From Thunnus maccoyii (lineage: Eukaryota > Chordata > Actinopteri > Scombriformes > Scombridae): a DNA stretch of 64,000 nucleotides. The number at the start of each line of letters is the position of its first letter. The stretch's first letter is position 1. The notes beneath the pieces were generated by a model. That model made no database searches. It was not told the origin of the DNA and saw only the letters and a program-made list of their open reading frames with translations. The translations under genes and the position numbers were made by a program. The DNA lies in assembly GCF_910596095.1 (NCBI RefSeq), contig NC_056535.1, positions 29,325,505 through 29,389,504 of the forward strand, read 5' to 3'. Below, one piece after another: positions 21,130 through 35,600 of the stretch.

Positions 21130-23960
21130 TGGAAGAAAAAAATCCAAGGACACTGCCCTGTATGGAAGACCAATACTGCCAAAATGAAAAATTGATTCAA
21201 TATTCAGAGTGATAAACCAATTCCAATTATCTAGAGAAGAAAGACTATTAAAACATGTTAAACATTAATTAATCATATATTACATAATGACTATGAATTT
21301 AAAAATGTTTATTCTTACTCTGGATCTCGTAGTCATGCCAGCATTTATTAAAAATGTGTTTTCAAATTGGTTAATTTGGAGTGACAATACACACTTCCTG
21401 TGAGAGGGTTGCCGGCAAAATGAGTGTGTATGTAGGTCATGGATGTGTTATAAGAACTGGATACTGGACTCAGAGATGAGTATGAGTATGCGGCCCATTG
21501 AATATGCCAATCAGCCCATAGACTTTACATTGGGATGATGTCACAGATTTTAATAATTTACCTTATTTGCAGTTGGAGGTGTCCTGTCAACAGTTTTATA
21601 GACGCCTCTTGGGTAAAATGGGGAAAATACTTTTTGGGCCACACAGGATTTTTCCATTACTCCAATACCGTGAGTGGCTACTGGGAGAAACTGGGAGAAA
21701 CTGGCAGCAAAGCTCAGCTGCGGCATGGTATTCACTTCTCTTAATACATCCATGATGTAGGTCCTTCCACTTTTGGCAAGCAGGTTACCTGAGATTGCTC
21801 TCTAATTGGTTGTTTCAGATTTTCTACGCCCCCTGGACACACATTTCTATTGGTTGCGTAGAGTACACAGGTTTCCAAGCAACGTCATTATTGAGATGGC
21901 ATGCAGGCGGATGTTCAGCTTGTCAGAGAGTAAACATTACAAACGTTTGTCCTGTACAGCAGTCAAACAGCAGGAATTATATGCTAACATTACTTCATTC
22001 TATTCAGGCTAACATTACTTGTGTGAGGGTGAGCTTCTTCACTAGCTGTAAAGCTAACTTTGTGCAGCCTGTGTAGCATCATCATTACTACTGGCTTCCA
22101 TTTCATACTGGAATATGTGTCATATGTTAGCTTTTTGTTTAACTATTGCTTTGTGTGGGTTTGATGGTGTTAACATTTTAATATTGTTGATAATAAACCC
22201 ACATAGAATTCAAATTCACTGAAGTTAATGCTTTAACAGTAGTGGTGCTTCAGCACACCCTACTGGTGATACATGGTTACAGCACACCTGTCAAATGGCT
22301 TTTTACAACTATTGTACATTCATCAGCCACCACTGAGGATTAATAAAAATCACTGAATGAATGAATTGAGCTTTATTACTGTCATGCATACAACTATGCC
22401 CTGCTCACATGGGCTTACAAGACACCACAAATTCTTACAAGCCAGATCGAGAGTGCTGCATATATATTTTCAAATAGTACTACAAAAAAGAAAACCAACT
22501 CAAACAACTTTGAGAGTTCACATACCTAGACACATCACATCACATTTACAGTATTTCAGGATTTGTTGAGCCATTTCATAGAAAATTTACATTCTTAAAT
22601 CATCATATATTTCCAGCACAAAAGAAAATGGGACTCACTTTCCACCTGTCCATAATCACACAGCTCAAACAATCTGTTTTCCTCCTTAATATATTTTTTA
22701 TCTAACATAGAAACATTTAATAACTCATGGTTAGGCAGAATTATGAAATAAGTCAAACTTTAACTTTAAAATAAAAGTGAGCTCTCATATAGTGTTCACA
22801 CAACCATACAGTATAGATATTTCTTAAAAAACACAAGTGATCCCCTTTAAGGTAATTGACATTGCACCTCATAAGGCAATCAGATAAATAATAATCAATG
22901 AAGGAATGTCCACTAGACTTACAAATTAATTTAATTTCTACACATATCAAATGTTAATACACATTTTAATCATACATACACTACAGTCAAATAGTTATAG
23001 CAGTATCTGCAAGTGTCTATATCAGAATATAAAGAAGGGAAGAACTTCTGTCCGTTTGTACAATATGTACAACCTTGTAAAAGATATTCTTTAGGCTCTC
23101 AGTATACACTGGACATCAGACGAGGAGCTGTTCATAAAACAATGAATAACTGAATACAAAAGGCCAAAATGACATAAAGACCACTAGATTATAGTTGTCA
23201 TTCAGGCCATAAGGGTGTAAAGTTTTAAGTGTATATCCAGAAGCATCCATTCATTTTTCAACATCACCACTTCTGTGTTTTTTGTTTTTTTTCAACATAC
23301 AGTAAATGCATTTTAAAGCTTTGATCTTGTTTTGGTGATATTTTGGTAAAGTATTTTTTTTAATGGGCAAAATAAAACATGTATTACATTTTTGTATTGC
23401 AAGTTATTAATGACCTGATTTTTGTATTATTTTTCAGTGTGATAGTCTATAAAATGATCAGTATGCACCTTGTGTATCAGGCTGTAGCTACATTACATTT
23501 TAAATATATTAGTTCAGCTTTAATCTGACAGGTGACAAAACACAGGAGGCAACAACTGAAGATGAAAAATATAGTTCAAGATTTAAAAAATGTAGATCAA
23601 AGATAAAGAGACATGACTGTAAGCTCACAATCTGATCCAGTAATAATGTGTTTGGTGATTTGCACTTGAAAATGTGTCAAGGTTAGAATACAGTAGATTT
23701 TAAAATTGGTATCTTCGCTCAACAGCATTCGGTGATGCTGTTCGATCCTGCTCACTCAGAAATATTAACATATAATCTCCAATATTACAGGAATGATGTT
23801 CCATCAGTGCGACCAGTCACATAATGAGTGATAGAGATAATTATTCATTGACCTCACGTGTCTAAAGCTTCATACTGATTTTCTAAAATTTAAACTGAGA
23901 TTATACATTATGTGTAATAAACATTTGAGTGCAGGAGCTGCTTTAACAAACTGACAGTTG
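21130..23960. other. Gene-free region upstream of pdhb
   Basis: Short open frames overlap here with no recognisable domain. The CATAGACTTTACATTGGGAT stretch near 21518 is of interspersed-repeat type. The remainder is AT-rich and unassigned. No exon pair or RNA gene is supported. Confidence 0.45.
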
Positions 23961-23972
23961 TCTTGTGTGTAC

Positions 23973-24702
23973 TAGGGGTGTGTCCAAATACAAATATGTT
24001 ATTCAGTAAAGCACAAATAGAACGTTTTTTACGAATATTTATTTTATACAAATATTTTCAAAATGATTTGTTTTCAGGAAGAAAAAAAAAGAAGTCAAAT
24101 ACCAGCGTGTAGGTCAGTTACATCGCTATCTCAGTCTCTCTCCTCTGCTCCGCTGTTACGTCTATCAGCAGGTTTCAACGAGGGGAGTCACATCCACCTG
24201 CTACATGACGCACATTTCCTTAATTGGACATCACACCCAGAGTTGGGGGTGTTCCCCAGAGATAAAGTGCTCCCAAGGGACTCTCCATAACCTGTTGTTC
24301 TCCTTCTACTTTCCACAAAGTTAGGTTGTAAAAAAATAGGCAATAAATGAAAAGTGCAAAGCAATAATCGCCTTTGAAGTTCTTCCCTGTTATTTGGTGT
24401 GCTGTCTCTGTGTTATGGGTGTATAAATACGAAGAGGTCAGTCTGCAATGAGGCGATGAGTAAGGTTTTAGCTCAGTAGTCAGCGCAGTCGTCTATGATC
24501 TGGGAGACTCCACCTGCGTAATATAGCTGATTCGTGAATACCTATTGTAACACTTTAATTTTCTAAAATTAAAAGCATAATAAAATCAAAAACAGGATTT
24601 TTAAGCCTCTTTCCATTTTTATTCGAATTCAAATACAAATACAAATAATTTTGCTGCCTCAAGAAATACAAATACAAATACTGGACTCTCTGCACATCCC
24701 TA
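23973..24702. mobile_element. hAT-like non-autonomous element carrying a tRNA-like A-box segment
   Basis: Ends TAGGGGTGTGTCCAAATACA and CTCTGCACATCCCTA are imperfect inverted repeats. The flanks GTGTGTAC (23965-23972) and GTGTGCAC (24703-24710) are an 8-bp duplication with one mismatch. Inside, near 24468-24515, TTAGCTCAGTAGTCAGCGC resembles the D-arm/A-box of a tRNA. It is not followed by a recognisable B box. Confidence 0.75.
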
Positions 24703-24710
24703 GTGTGCAC

Positions 24711-26637
24711 AGAGTCACAGTGTTATAACAGAAGGACATGCAGAGGTTTTATTCTGAGTGGAGGCTGAATTCACACCTTGTAATATTTGAATGTGAGTTC
24801 AAAGAAATGACTGATGTGCATAAAAGCAGTAACTTTAGATAGTCCTTGAATAACAAACTAATACCCAACCAGGATTTTGAGTCTGACAGACAGTAACCTC
24901 TGCTAATGAATGTGCTTCGATTCATACTTTGATACGGCCTGAATGAATGAGGAAATGAAACTCTGTAAGGAGGGAGGAGACAGACAGAAACTCAGGGTTT
25001 GTTGAATAAAAACCTGCCAGTGAGCAGATTAACTTCACAGAGTTTAAGTTACCGTGGTAACTGACCCAGAGTTTCTCTCATCTCAGGGTTAACAAACTCA
25101 GAGTTTTCACTAAACCCACTTTCTGGAAGACACCCCAGAGTCTTAAAGTGGATTTTGTGGACTTGCATGGGAATCATTGGTTGGAGTAGATTGCCATGGA
25201 CTGATAACCTGTAACTTAATTTTATGTTAGTTATTACTTTTTACTCTGTAAGACTTTAGGACTTTTGTGACCAGCAGTAATCTTTCTTTTATGCAATGTT
25301 TGTTCTCTTGTTTATGGATTAATTTAAAACAACAACAACAACAACAATAATATTAAAATCATTGAAGAGAAAATAATTTTTTGTACAGGATTCATTGGGT
25401 GGATTAAATTTGGTTCAATTTTATTATATACAAACAGATTTGTTTGCTTTTCACCGACCAAAAGATTCTGGATTATGCTATTAAGCAATTAATTAGAATT
25501 AATTAATTGAAAGAGTTAACAAATGAACACTGTATCTACATTATATTAGAATGAGTTTTGAAACGGCTTTTCCAAAGTTTCATTCATTCATTCATTCATT
25601 CAATATGCTTTTTTTAAAATTTCATTATGACGCTTTTGGTCTCCAAATAAGACAATTTAACGATCTGGTTTATGATCTGATGGTATCAGTCAAACACGTC
25701 ACTTGCACCAAAATTTTGGATATCCTCCAAGTTATTCCCTCCCTTCCTTCAACATTTAAGTCAAGTATTTCTGGTTCAGTAACATTAAGCAACACTCTCC
25801 ACTGTTTTGCATACAACAGCGTGATGCTTAAAACTCTTTTTAATACACGCTCAGTGCATTGTTCTAAGTGGAAATTCATCCAAGAATCTCACACAACTTG
25901 TTTGTGTCTCTACCTGTTGTCTAAAAGTCTAATTGTCTGATCCAGTCAAAACATATTTGTGGTGCAGAACAATTTAAACAGAGAGTGAATCATGGGATCA
26001 TCATGTCATTTAGATCCCACGGTGCTTAAAGTAAAATATACTTTGCTGTACTGTAATGATTTTGTATTACTGTTTAAAGATGCACTAAGTAGTACTTTTA
26101 TATTAACAATGGAAAAAAATGACTACATATGATGTTGTACGGCCCGAAAACTTTATTGATTTGGTTCAGTCTCCGAGCTCATATTCTGATAAACCCACTG
26201 TACACTATCTGCCCAGCACCAAACAGCAGACAGACAAGATAGTGATGAAAGTCAAACATCTAGGAGCTAAAGAGCCAGCTAGTTGTTGGTAATATATTAG
26301 CGATATCAACTGTATAAAGTGATAAAATGTCAATGTATGTAAAGCTAATAGTGTTACCCCTAAGGGGCCAAAAAATCAACAAATGCAGGTTGAAGCTTGT
26401 AATGCAAAAGCAGGAGAATGTGAGAGCTTTTGTCAGTGTCAGACACAGAGTGCAAGGCTGTGACTACTTCCTGGTAGCAGCATGTGTCAGTGGAGACCCG
26501 GTAAATATTAAATTCACTTTTCTAAATATTGTAGAGAAGATTTGCTTTTTCCAGCTCTAGAACTATATGTATAGACCTACAGGCTTCTCCACTGTATGCA
26601 TCCATTTTAGAGTATTTACTTTCCTTTAGACTAGACC
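24711..26637. other. Gene-free region
   Basis: AT-rich, with an (ACA)n tract at 25330-25346 and a (CATT)n run near 25580-25600. TTTAAAGATGCACTAAGTAG at about 26077 resembles the start of the TTAA-flanked element at 55.6 kb, but no matching end is visible. No gene is supported. Confidence 0.45.
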
Positions 26638-26890
26638 TGAAATAATTAGTTGATAAATTGATAAGTTTATATATAAAAGAAACTACTACTAATCATTTAA
26701 GTAAAGCAAAAATGCCAACATTTACAGCTTCCAGCTTCTCAAAGGTTTATGCTGTTTTCCTTGGTCTTCCATGATAGTGAATATCTTTGGGTTTTGGTTT
26801 TGGTTTTAGACTGTTGGTTAGACAAAACAAGACATTTGAAGATGTCACTTTGACTTTGATAAATTGGATGGTCATTTTATGATGGCCAAA
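26638..26890 (+). repeat. AT-rich dispersed element, copy 3
   Basis: It contains TAATTAGTTGATAAATTGAT, the shared core GTTGGTTAGACAAAACAAGA and GAAGATGTCACTTTGAC, and TCATTTTATGATGGCC. The right end is degraded into an A/C-rich run. Confidence 0.6.
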
Positions 26891-27352
26891 ACAAAACAAA
26901 CAAACAAACAAAAAAAAAAATCTGAATCTGAGAAGTTTCACAAACCTTTAAATTCATTAATTTAAAGGTTAATTAATAAGTGACTCACTCACTATGGTTT
27001 AGTGAAATTTAGTTTTTCTGAATATGTGTTAATCTTTATGTTTTCTGCTGTGTTTATTAGTTTTGTGATAATGTGTTGTAATCTATTTTTGGAAATGTCA
27101 CTGTGTTTTTGTTTTGTTGTTTTGTTTTGTGAAATGTCATATTGTCATTGTTTTCTGGTACTTTTGAAAGGTGTTTTACACTTCAGAGCAACCACACCCA
27201 AGTGACACCCTGACACCAATATGCATTCTCCATACACATATAACATCATATTTATATATAGTCTTGGGCACTCTCTTATAATGTGCTGAATACACGTGAC
27301 ACAGTCAGTTAGATAAGATGAATAAATCTATCTCATCAGCCAGTCACACAGG

Positions 27353-27356
<4 letters not shown>

Positions 27357-27399
<43 letters not shown>
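27357..27399. repeat. (GA)n microsatellite
   Basis: A nearly pure GA run of about 35-40 bases. Open frames of Arg-Glu or Ser-Leu repeats across it are artefacts of the repeat. Confidence 0.9.
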
Positions 27400-27400
<1 letters not shown>

Positions 27401-29600
27401 CAAATTCCTCCACACCCAGAGACATAAACCACAAATCTCACAAGAGCTGCAGAATCATCCACAGGGACATTGGCATCACGCTCCATCTCCTGAGGGTAAG
27501 ACGCTGTCTCATTTCTTCTTCTCTGTACATCTGCAGTGTTCTTCACACAGCAGGATAAACAGAGCTCGTAAAAAAAGAAAAATACATACCAAAGTGTGAG
27601 CTTGGTCAGTCGGCAGCAAACACTGCGGACACAAACCAAAGTTAGTGAAGTGAACACAAAAATAAGGAAGCACTTCAGCTGACCTTTTTACACTGTGTTT
27701 GTTCATCAGAGTCACAAATAGCTTCAGGAAATTAAAACATCACTGGAATCAGATTTTCTTTGTCTTTAAAGGTGAACTCCATCAGTTTGACAGATTAAGT
27801 TCAGTTAACTGTTCATGGGGAGAACATATCCACCAGAGATGATTTCTCATCCTTTGATCAATTCACTTAAATTAATTTGATTGAAATAACCAAAGTCAAC
27901 TTATTATATAATATATTGCATTATTATGTGAAATAGTGTTCCTGTTCATCTTTCCTGCTCTTTTTGGTGGTCTTTGACTAAACACTTTAGTTATTTAACC
28001 TGCGTATACTGTTAAGTATTCTCAAATGCTACTTTTAATGTTTTACAAACAGAATGTTTATATTTTGTATTGTATGATGTGGACCTATGGTTTAATTATG
28101 TAGATCGAATGTTTTTACTGGATGAAATGTACCTACGTAGTTTAACTTTTAAACATACTGCAAGAGCTTTCGTTTCTGACTTTAATTTATGAACAACAGG
28201 AAAGTACCGCTGGCTCTCTCTAATTGGTGCGTAAGAAACACATTATTGCATTCCTCTTGATACTGCCTGAGGGAAGATCACTAAACCCGAAACACTGTAT
28301 CTGCTTCCAGAGTATCTGCTGGTCAAAGCCTTTTTTTGGGTTCATTGCGCGTCTGCATTTTTGCACCTTCAGAACATTCTTTGCACTTTTCTGCATTTGA
28401 CAGTGTGACCCATATCAGAGAATATTTATACATCTTTGCCTCACAAGTCACCAAACTTCATGAAAGTTCATTACTGAATCACCAGAGTGCTGCTATAGAT
28501 GACAAGTAATGAATGCTATGCATCCCATGCCCATTATGCACATTTCCAGTTCTATATTTATATCCTGGGGCTCTACTGGAATATCTTTGCATGATTTACA
28601 GTTTAAAAAAACTCCTTATTTATCTTATACTGGCCCTTTATGCAGCCCCTCAGTTCAGCCTCTCTTTAAGGTCCCCGTCACATCTATTGTGAAGACCAAA
28701 TAAATTGCTCACAACTTCAAACTGGGGCTATTTCTTTGATTCATCAATTAAAGGTGGAAAAAAACCCGCCAATTTTAAGGTCATTTGAAGAAGCTTGTCA
28801 GCATTTACGCTAATAATAATAATACACAAACACTGACATCTTTTCTGGGTTGCTAAATTGACCCGTGACAGATAGCCAGGCAGTGAAAGGGCTCCATGTA
28901 AATATATAATTGATCAAGTGTATTCAATAGAGAATATGTCACTCATTCATAAGCAGCCAATTGAGGTATGGTTATAGTACGGTACTACCCACTTGGCTGT
29001 TGTAAAAGCGAATACGATCTATCTCCTTTCAAAGAAGGTGAAGTCAGAGTCCTGAATTTCAGTTGAGCCCAAAACTTGCACTTTTGCAGAAACTTAGAAC
29101 TTCTTATGACTATGGATGTTCATTCTTGACCTTTAGAAACAATATTTGATGCAGATAATCTAAGCACAAAGGTCCACTTACTAGCATCAGAGCTATCAAC
29201 CATAACTCACAGCCTTGGAACTTCTTGTTTAAGACCTAAATCATAATATTAGTCTTGTATTTTAAACTCTTTTGCTTACTATGAGGGCAAAGAAATTAAA
29301 TAAAATAGAATGAAATGTAAAAACTGATCTGACATGAGAATGTCCCCCACAACATAAAATAGTCTCCTTCAGAGTTTTGTAACATATATTGTGACTGGGG
29401 TGCTTATTCAGACATGTGAAAGTACCAGAATATTAATGTAATATAGTGTATGTCTTAGGTGAGAGACTCCAGAGTTGCCCTGTGGACGTATGTTGTTTAG
29501 TGTGTAAGCACATTGAGACTTCATTGACAGTTGGAGTCGTTATTCTTGTATAACAGTACACTTGACCAATTAACATTGTGATGGTTGTGATTCGGTGTCT
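27400..29600. other. Gene-free region upstream of the ZP-domain gene
   Basis: No convincing exon, RNA gene or bounded repeat is seen. I cannot identify a TATA box or other core promoter for the gene starting at 29631. Confidence 0.4.
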
Positions 29601-29630
29601 CTTCCAGCTCTCTGAGTGGCCTCCTCCAAG

Positions 29631-32600
29631 ATGCTCCGCTTACTGCTTTACCTGACTGCAGCCGTCCATTTTAGTACCTGTGGTGCCATGGACTTGTGCC
29701 AAGGAGACAACCAGTAAATATGTTTGCTGTATATTAGATGATATTAGATATGAAAAGGTTTCAGTAACTGATGTGAGGGAAATATCATCATTAGGACCAA
29801 ACCAAAGACTTATCTCCTAAAATAAAAAGAAAGTGGGTTTGGTTGAGTGAATGACAGAAAATATTCAACCAAATAATGGGAGTTTATACTGTCTGGGAAA
29901 CGGTTGACAACTCCCAGCAGATCTATGGAGTCCCTAGATGGTTCCCCCTCTACAGGAACTCACCCAGAGACTACAAGAAAGTTGGATACCCCAAACTGCT
30001 GCTCAGTGCAAAGATCCAACAGTCAGAGCCTTTTTCTATAAATTATGCAGCTGCATAGAGGCAACTAATCTTAGCCCCTACAGTGTTGCTCATCTGGGGG
30101 CTCTTGAGTATCCCCACACCTGCCTGGTGCCTCTAACTTTGGGCAAATCCAGAAACAGAGAGCCCTCCAGAGCCTATTCAGGAATTTGATTCCAGCCAAT
30201 GATGTGTGCACAGGTATCTGGTTGGTATTGCTCCACCACATCTGGCTTCTTCTTCACCAGAGGGATGATATTCAACACCCCAAGTGAAAATGTGTGCTGC
30301 CACTGACAATGGACCTGACCCCTAAACTTTACCTCGCTGGCGGTGGGGCCCACATGATTACTGTGTCAATAAAACATAATTAGTCTGCTTCATTTGCAAT
30401 TTACACTCCATATTATTGTGTTACTTCTTGGTCACAAAAAAAAAATCAAGCCTTGGACAGGAAACCAATAAGATCACACCTCTGCCATTATTAAACTAAC
30501 CTTAAACTCATCAATAGATGCCTAAATAACAAGGCTCCCCAGGTGTTCAGTGACCTGGTGGTACCTCTCAGGTGTTTTGTGCTTAAATGTATGTATATGT
30601 ATTGTTGAGTCTTGTGCAGTTTCATATGTATTTTACTGTTGACTTTTATGTATTTTAAAAGCCCATCTAGGGACGGGCACTGCAAACTAGCTTCAGCTAT
30701 AAATATACAAATAAAGACTTAATAAAATAGCCTGCATTAGCGACAAACCGTATGTTCGATCCCCATTGTCAGGGCTTTCAGTTTGTGTGAATCATCAATA
30801 TAAAAACATCTGTCTTTAACAAATCTGTCATTTTGCTGATTATGTTACTTGTATGTATATATTTGTCCCTCCCCACCTACACCAGGTGCGTCCTGTGCAC
30901 TGTGACAGGCCCCACTGTCATCGATATCCACGGCCATCTTAACTCTGTCCAGGACCGGTGTGCGTACACTCTGATGGAGACCAAATCAATCCCAGATTTA
31001 AAAGTACACGCGACCTTCAAGGAACGACGCCGTACAGATGTTAGTTTTTTGGACAGTGTGATCCTGCAACTGGATGGGCCAGGTGTCAATATTAATCTGG
31101 AACAAGGTGGGAGAGTTCTGGTAAGATGGTGCTGTGGTGTATTTTCATTAAGTGTCATTGGTGTGCTTAAAGACAAATTAAGCTATGCAGATTGATTTCA
31201 TAAATCTTATAAGCAATAAGTGCTAGTGTGTTAAAATCTTATTGATGATGTATTTGTAATCTCATGAATCACATTTAATCACGATTTACGTATAGAAGCA
31301 CAGTAAAAGAATCATAATCATACACTGGAGAAGTTTGAGTGTGTTTGTATTACATGTCACTTTTCTTGGGTCTGCATTAAAGTCTTCACCTTAAAAGTCT
31401 TCACCACTTAAAAATACACCCTGGAGAAGATCAAGAAATAAGGGTGTAAAGTGACAAGAATAAATATTAAGGCCAGAAGACAACTTGGCAATAAGGGTGT
31501 AAAATGATCCCCAATACTTATATTAAAAAAATGGACATAACCAGATAGAATTGAATATGACAGTACATATCCACGACAGCTCAAGACCTGTCTTGAAGAG
31601 TTTTGACCAACAACGAGTGAGGAAGATAACAATAGGTGTGACCTGTGCCGACCCAAGGGTATAAAAACTACGCCCTGAAGGCAAGAACCTTCAGAGCGAC
31701 CTGGTTCATCTTGTATGCACTAATTTGCTCTCCTTTATTGCCAGCATTAAAGAACACTTTGCTGCTTGGACCTCTGACTCCTGATTTTTTATCATCAAAG
31801 AGCAGGTTTTTGATCTGGTGTTTTCTTCATCTGTCATCCATCGATTTGACATGACAGTGCCACAGTTGTAACGTGTCAATATAAAATCCTCTTGTGCTCA
31901 GCCTTGCAGGATTGTTGGCAAGGCTGTTGTGTTTTTCACGCTACTGACAACAAATAAATAATTACGTGGACTGTAGATAAATTAATTTCTGGTCTCTTTT
32001 CTGCTCCTGCAACTGTATAAACTCATCTCTGTGTTTCCTCTTCTTTGATCGTCTGTAGATAGAAAGAATGTCTCCTTTATTGTGAAGAACTCAAGGCCTC
32101 AGTAAGCTTGTAACGAACCTGTCAGAAAGTCTAACAGCATCTGAGACTCCCATTCTGATGGCATATTTGGGGGGCTCAATCCAAAAGTCTCTGAAACAAC
32201 TGGAAAATCTCACCCACATTATGCAGTCAGGATGCAGCCAAGAGGAAACCTCCTTTGTGGAGTAGTTTATATTCTGGCAGAGTGGGTTTATACAAAAAGT
32301 GGATACTGCGAATCACAACACAGCTATTACAATAGCTTCCTCTGGTTTCTGCTCCCTGGCAGTCAGTCCACTCCATGGTCAGCACCATCAGGACTGTTTG
32401 CTATTTGCACATGCACACATTTCCATAAGAAGAAGTCTAATTAGCCAAACGTACTGTATGTGGGCTTGATCATTTTTTAAAAGCAAAAAGTGGAAAATGA
32501 AACACCAGATTCAGTCAATGATTGAGCAGAAAGTGTAGCTTGTAGCTCTTAGATTTTTACACGGTGAGAGGCAGCAGGAGTAGTTGAATTATTTAATCGC

Positions 32601-35600
32601 TTATTAATCATAACTCTCTCTTATCCCTCTGCTGTGATGCAGGTGGACAACGTAAAGATGACGCTCAATGCCACGGCTCAGCTGGTTCACGGTGTGGAGC
32701 TCTCGAAGGACCAGGACGGAGTGACCGCAAAGATGTCCCACTTGAAATACTTGATGACTGTCTTCTTTGATGGCTCCACTGCACAGATACACATTAAAGG
32801 TACAGAAAACCAAATCCTGGAGGGATTCATGAAGGAACAGACTATGTGGAGTCAGGATATGATTAGCCTAGCTTATCATAAAGCTGACCCTGTCAAAAGT
32901 TCACAAATATACCTTCAAACACCTTGAAGCTCACTGGTTAACATGTTGTCTCTTGTTTGTTTAATAAACACAAACAGAAATGTAAAAACCACAGTTTATG
33001 GATTTAGGGGTAGTTACATGTTGAAACTATTTCAGACTTGGATATAAAACACAAAGACGACAAACATTTGAGCCAATTGGCTGCAAACACTTCTCCAGCT
33101 GCTCCCATGCTCCCGGACAATCCTCCTAGGCCACAAACACACACACACGTTATTTTTGAGCTGGGGTCTATTAACAGTTGCTAAACTGTTCTAAACTCTA
33201 GCTTCTCTTGCTGAGTCTCCCTCTCTGTTAAAATATGTCTGCATCTTTATTATGGGTGTAGTGTGTTGTGCTGCATTTTGTTTGGATGGGCGCTGCTCCT
33301 CCACCATGAGCCTCCAGAACAGATTCAGTGCTCCTTGTCACAGATTCTCCAACTCTGTGGACCCTTTGCTTGATAAGATGAACATCATTCTTCCAAAAGA
33401 TATTCTCTCAGTTGGTGTTTTGATGATAGTGGTGAGGAGCAATAACTTATCAGTCCAAATTCTCCCATTGTACAGTGTGTGTGTTGTTTTTTTCATATAT
33501 ATCTTTGTTTTTCTTGTCTTTAAAAACACGTTGCCTAATATGTTGGTGCTGAGGCATGCACCATATCCATGCATCAGCTGCAATTACATTATTGTGGTAG
33601 TTTTTGTGGTGTGTGCAAGTATGAAGACCAGTGTGTGTCAACAAATGGACACTTTCATTAGCATCACCTCCTTCACTCATGTTTAACATTTAGTTGACCG
33701 GACACATTATATTATATTTTATATTTTTATATATATTACTCTGCTGATATGAACATGCCAACACCAGGTCTCTCCACCACCATCATCAAAACACCAAATG
33801 AGTTTGTTTTGGAAGAATGGCATTCATCCCTCCATCAGAGGTCTACAGACTTGGAGAATCTATAACAAGAAGCACTGAAGGTATTCCTGATAAAGTGCTC
33901 GATGAGTGTATGTTGTAGAATTATGTTGTTTGCGGTGCCTCTGCTGCATCACTCAAGAGACAAGCCAATGTCACTGTTAAGACAGTTGCATTTTTCAAAG
34001 GTAGAAAACAGCCAAACTGCTTCCACACATTACTTTTGGTATTATGATAATCTGTTCAGCATGGCTGAACTTGTTAGTCAGCTAGTTTTGTCCATTTTGC
34101 GTTAGCAAAGAGAACCAAAATAGCCTAAGGCAACAAGACGGCATCAGACAGACCCGCCCTATGCTGGTGTGCAAGCCGCAGCCTGTTGTGTTTATACACT
34201 GAGAGTTTTGATTTCAAACAGATCATTACATGTGACTATTTAACAATGCCCATGACATTACAACTCCCACAAGGACACAAGTGCGAATATGTACATATTC
34301 ATTGTTGGAGACACTGTGCAAAAAGCTGCAAAAGAGATGGAAGTGTAGTAGTATTGACAAGAGCAATATTGACAAGAGCAATATACTACCAGACTTACAA
34401 ATTTCTCCTCAATTTTATCTTTATCTAAAAGTGGCTGTTGTGACTGTTTTTAATCAATGAAGGACTGCTTTTCTTTGTGATGCCAGTTTATTGATCTGAC
34501 TCTTCTCTACTTGTTCTCTCCTGAACCTGGCCAGGACCACGTGGACAAGTTCCCCCTGTGGAGGGATTGTGTGGAAACTCCAACAGGTCGTTCAGTGAGG
34601 AGAAGGCTTCTGACTACAGCCCCACAGAGTAAGAGCTCCATCATAACATGAATGTCCCGCTGAAGTTCACTTACTGTGGGGTTCTTGTATAAAGCAGTTT
34701 GTTTGGGTACTCTGTGTGTTGGTTTATGGTCTTGATCCTCTGCTGTTTTTCATCCTCTAGCTGTGAGGTGCAACACGCAGATCCCTCTAATAGTACGATC
34801 AGATGCCAAATAATGACTGGACGGTGAGCAGAGACACACCTGAACACAAATAAAACACCGATGTTCCTGATGTGAGCAGAGATGCAATCGAAAGCTCAAC
34901 ACACCTAAACTCAGATAATCAACCTTTTTATTTGGGTAAAAGAGGTCATTACACTTAGAGTTGACGCAAATCTGTATGACAAACAGTTTCAGGTCTGCTG
35001 GCATAAACTCCATCCTGTTTTTAGGCTTACCGCTTGTTCAGACCAAACAGCACAGCATAAAAAACTAACACGGATGTAGGGCTGGGCGATATATCATATT
35101 AGTTTGATCAATTAGTTTTTTTCTTTTTACCTGATGTGTAAAAGTTGTGAGAATCGAGTTATTACAATATGCACAAAAAGTTTATTTTAAATTAAAAAGT
35201 AACTTAGATGGTAGCTGCTACATTAGCTGTTTTGAGTGAATTTAATGATTACACAGAGCTGCCAACTTTTGACTTCAGCTTGGAGTGAGATTTGTTCCGG
35301 GGGGGTTGGTTTGCGTTTGTTGACGAGGTACAGTATCATCTCTAGTTATGAGAATTGAAGCTCTGGGAGTCAACTAAGCAGTTTCCAGATTCTACTTGGT
35401 TTGTCTGTCTCTACCTGCCGGGTAGCTAATGCTAGCTAGCAGCACTCTGCTGGTATCTGCTCTGTCTGTGCTGAAACTTATTATTAAACTGGATTTAGAG
35501 TTTGAGGAGATTTAGAGTAGATTTTGTACTCTACTTAGTTGAAGCATGTGGTAACATCTGAGTCAACAGCTGTGTGGGATAACCTGTATTTTATGCATAA

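Noticed and set aside
24468..24515. tRNA gene
   Set aside because: Only an A-box-like segment is seen. No B box, anticodon arm or acceptor stem can be drawn.
29876..30189. Open frames in the first ZP-gene intron as an extra exon
   Set aside because: No suitable splice-site pair with compatible phase, and exon 1 to exon 2 already joins in frame across the intron.
32065..32103. Small candidate exon between the first two VWD exons of the ZP gene
   Set aside because: It has AG/GT borders, but one frame has a stop, another breaks the downstream phase, and direct joining of 31120 to 32643 gives the expected VWD sequence.
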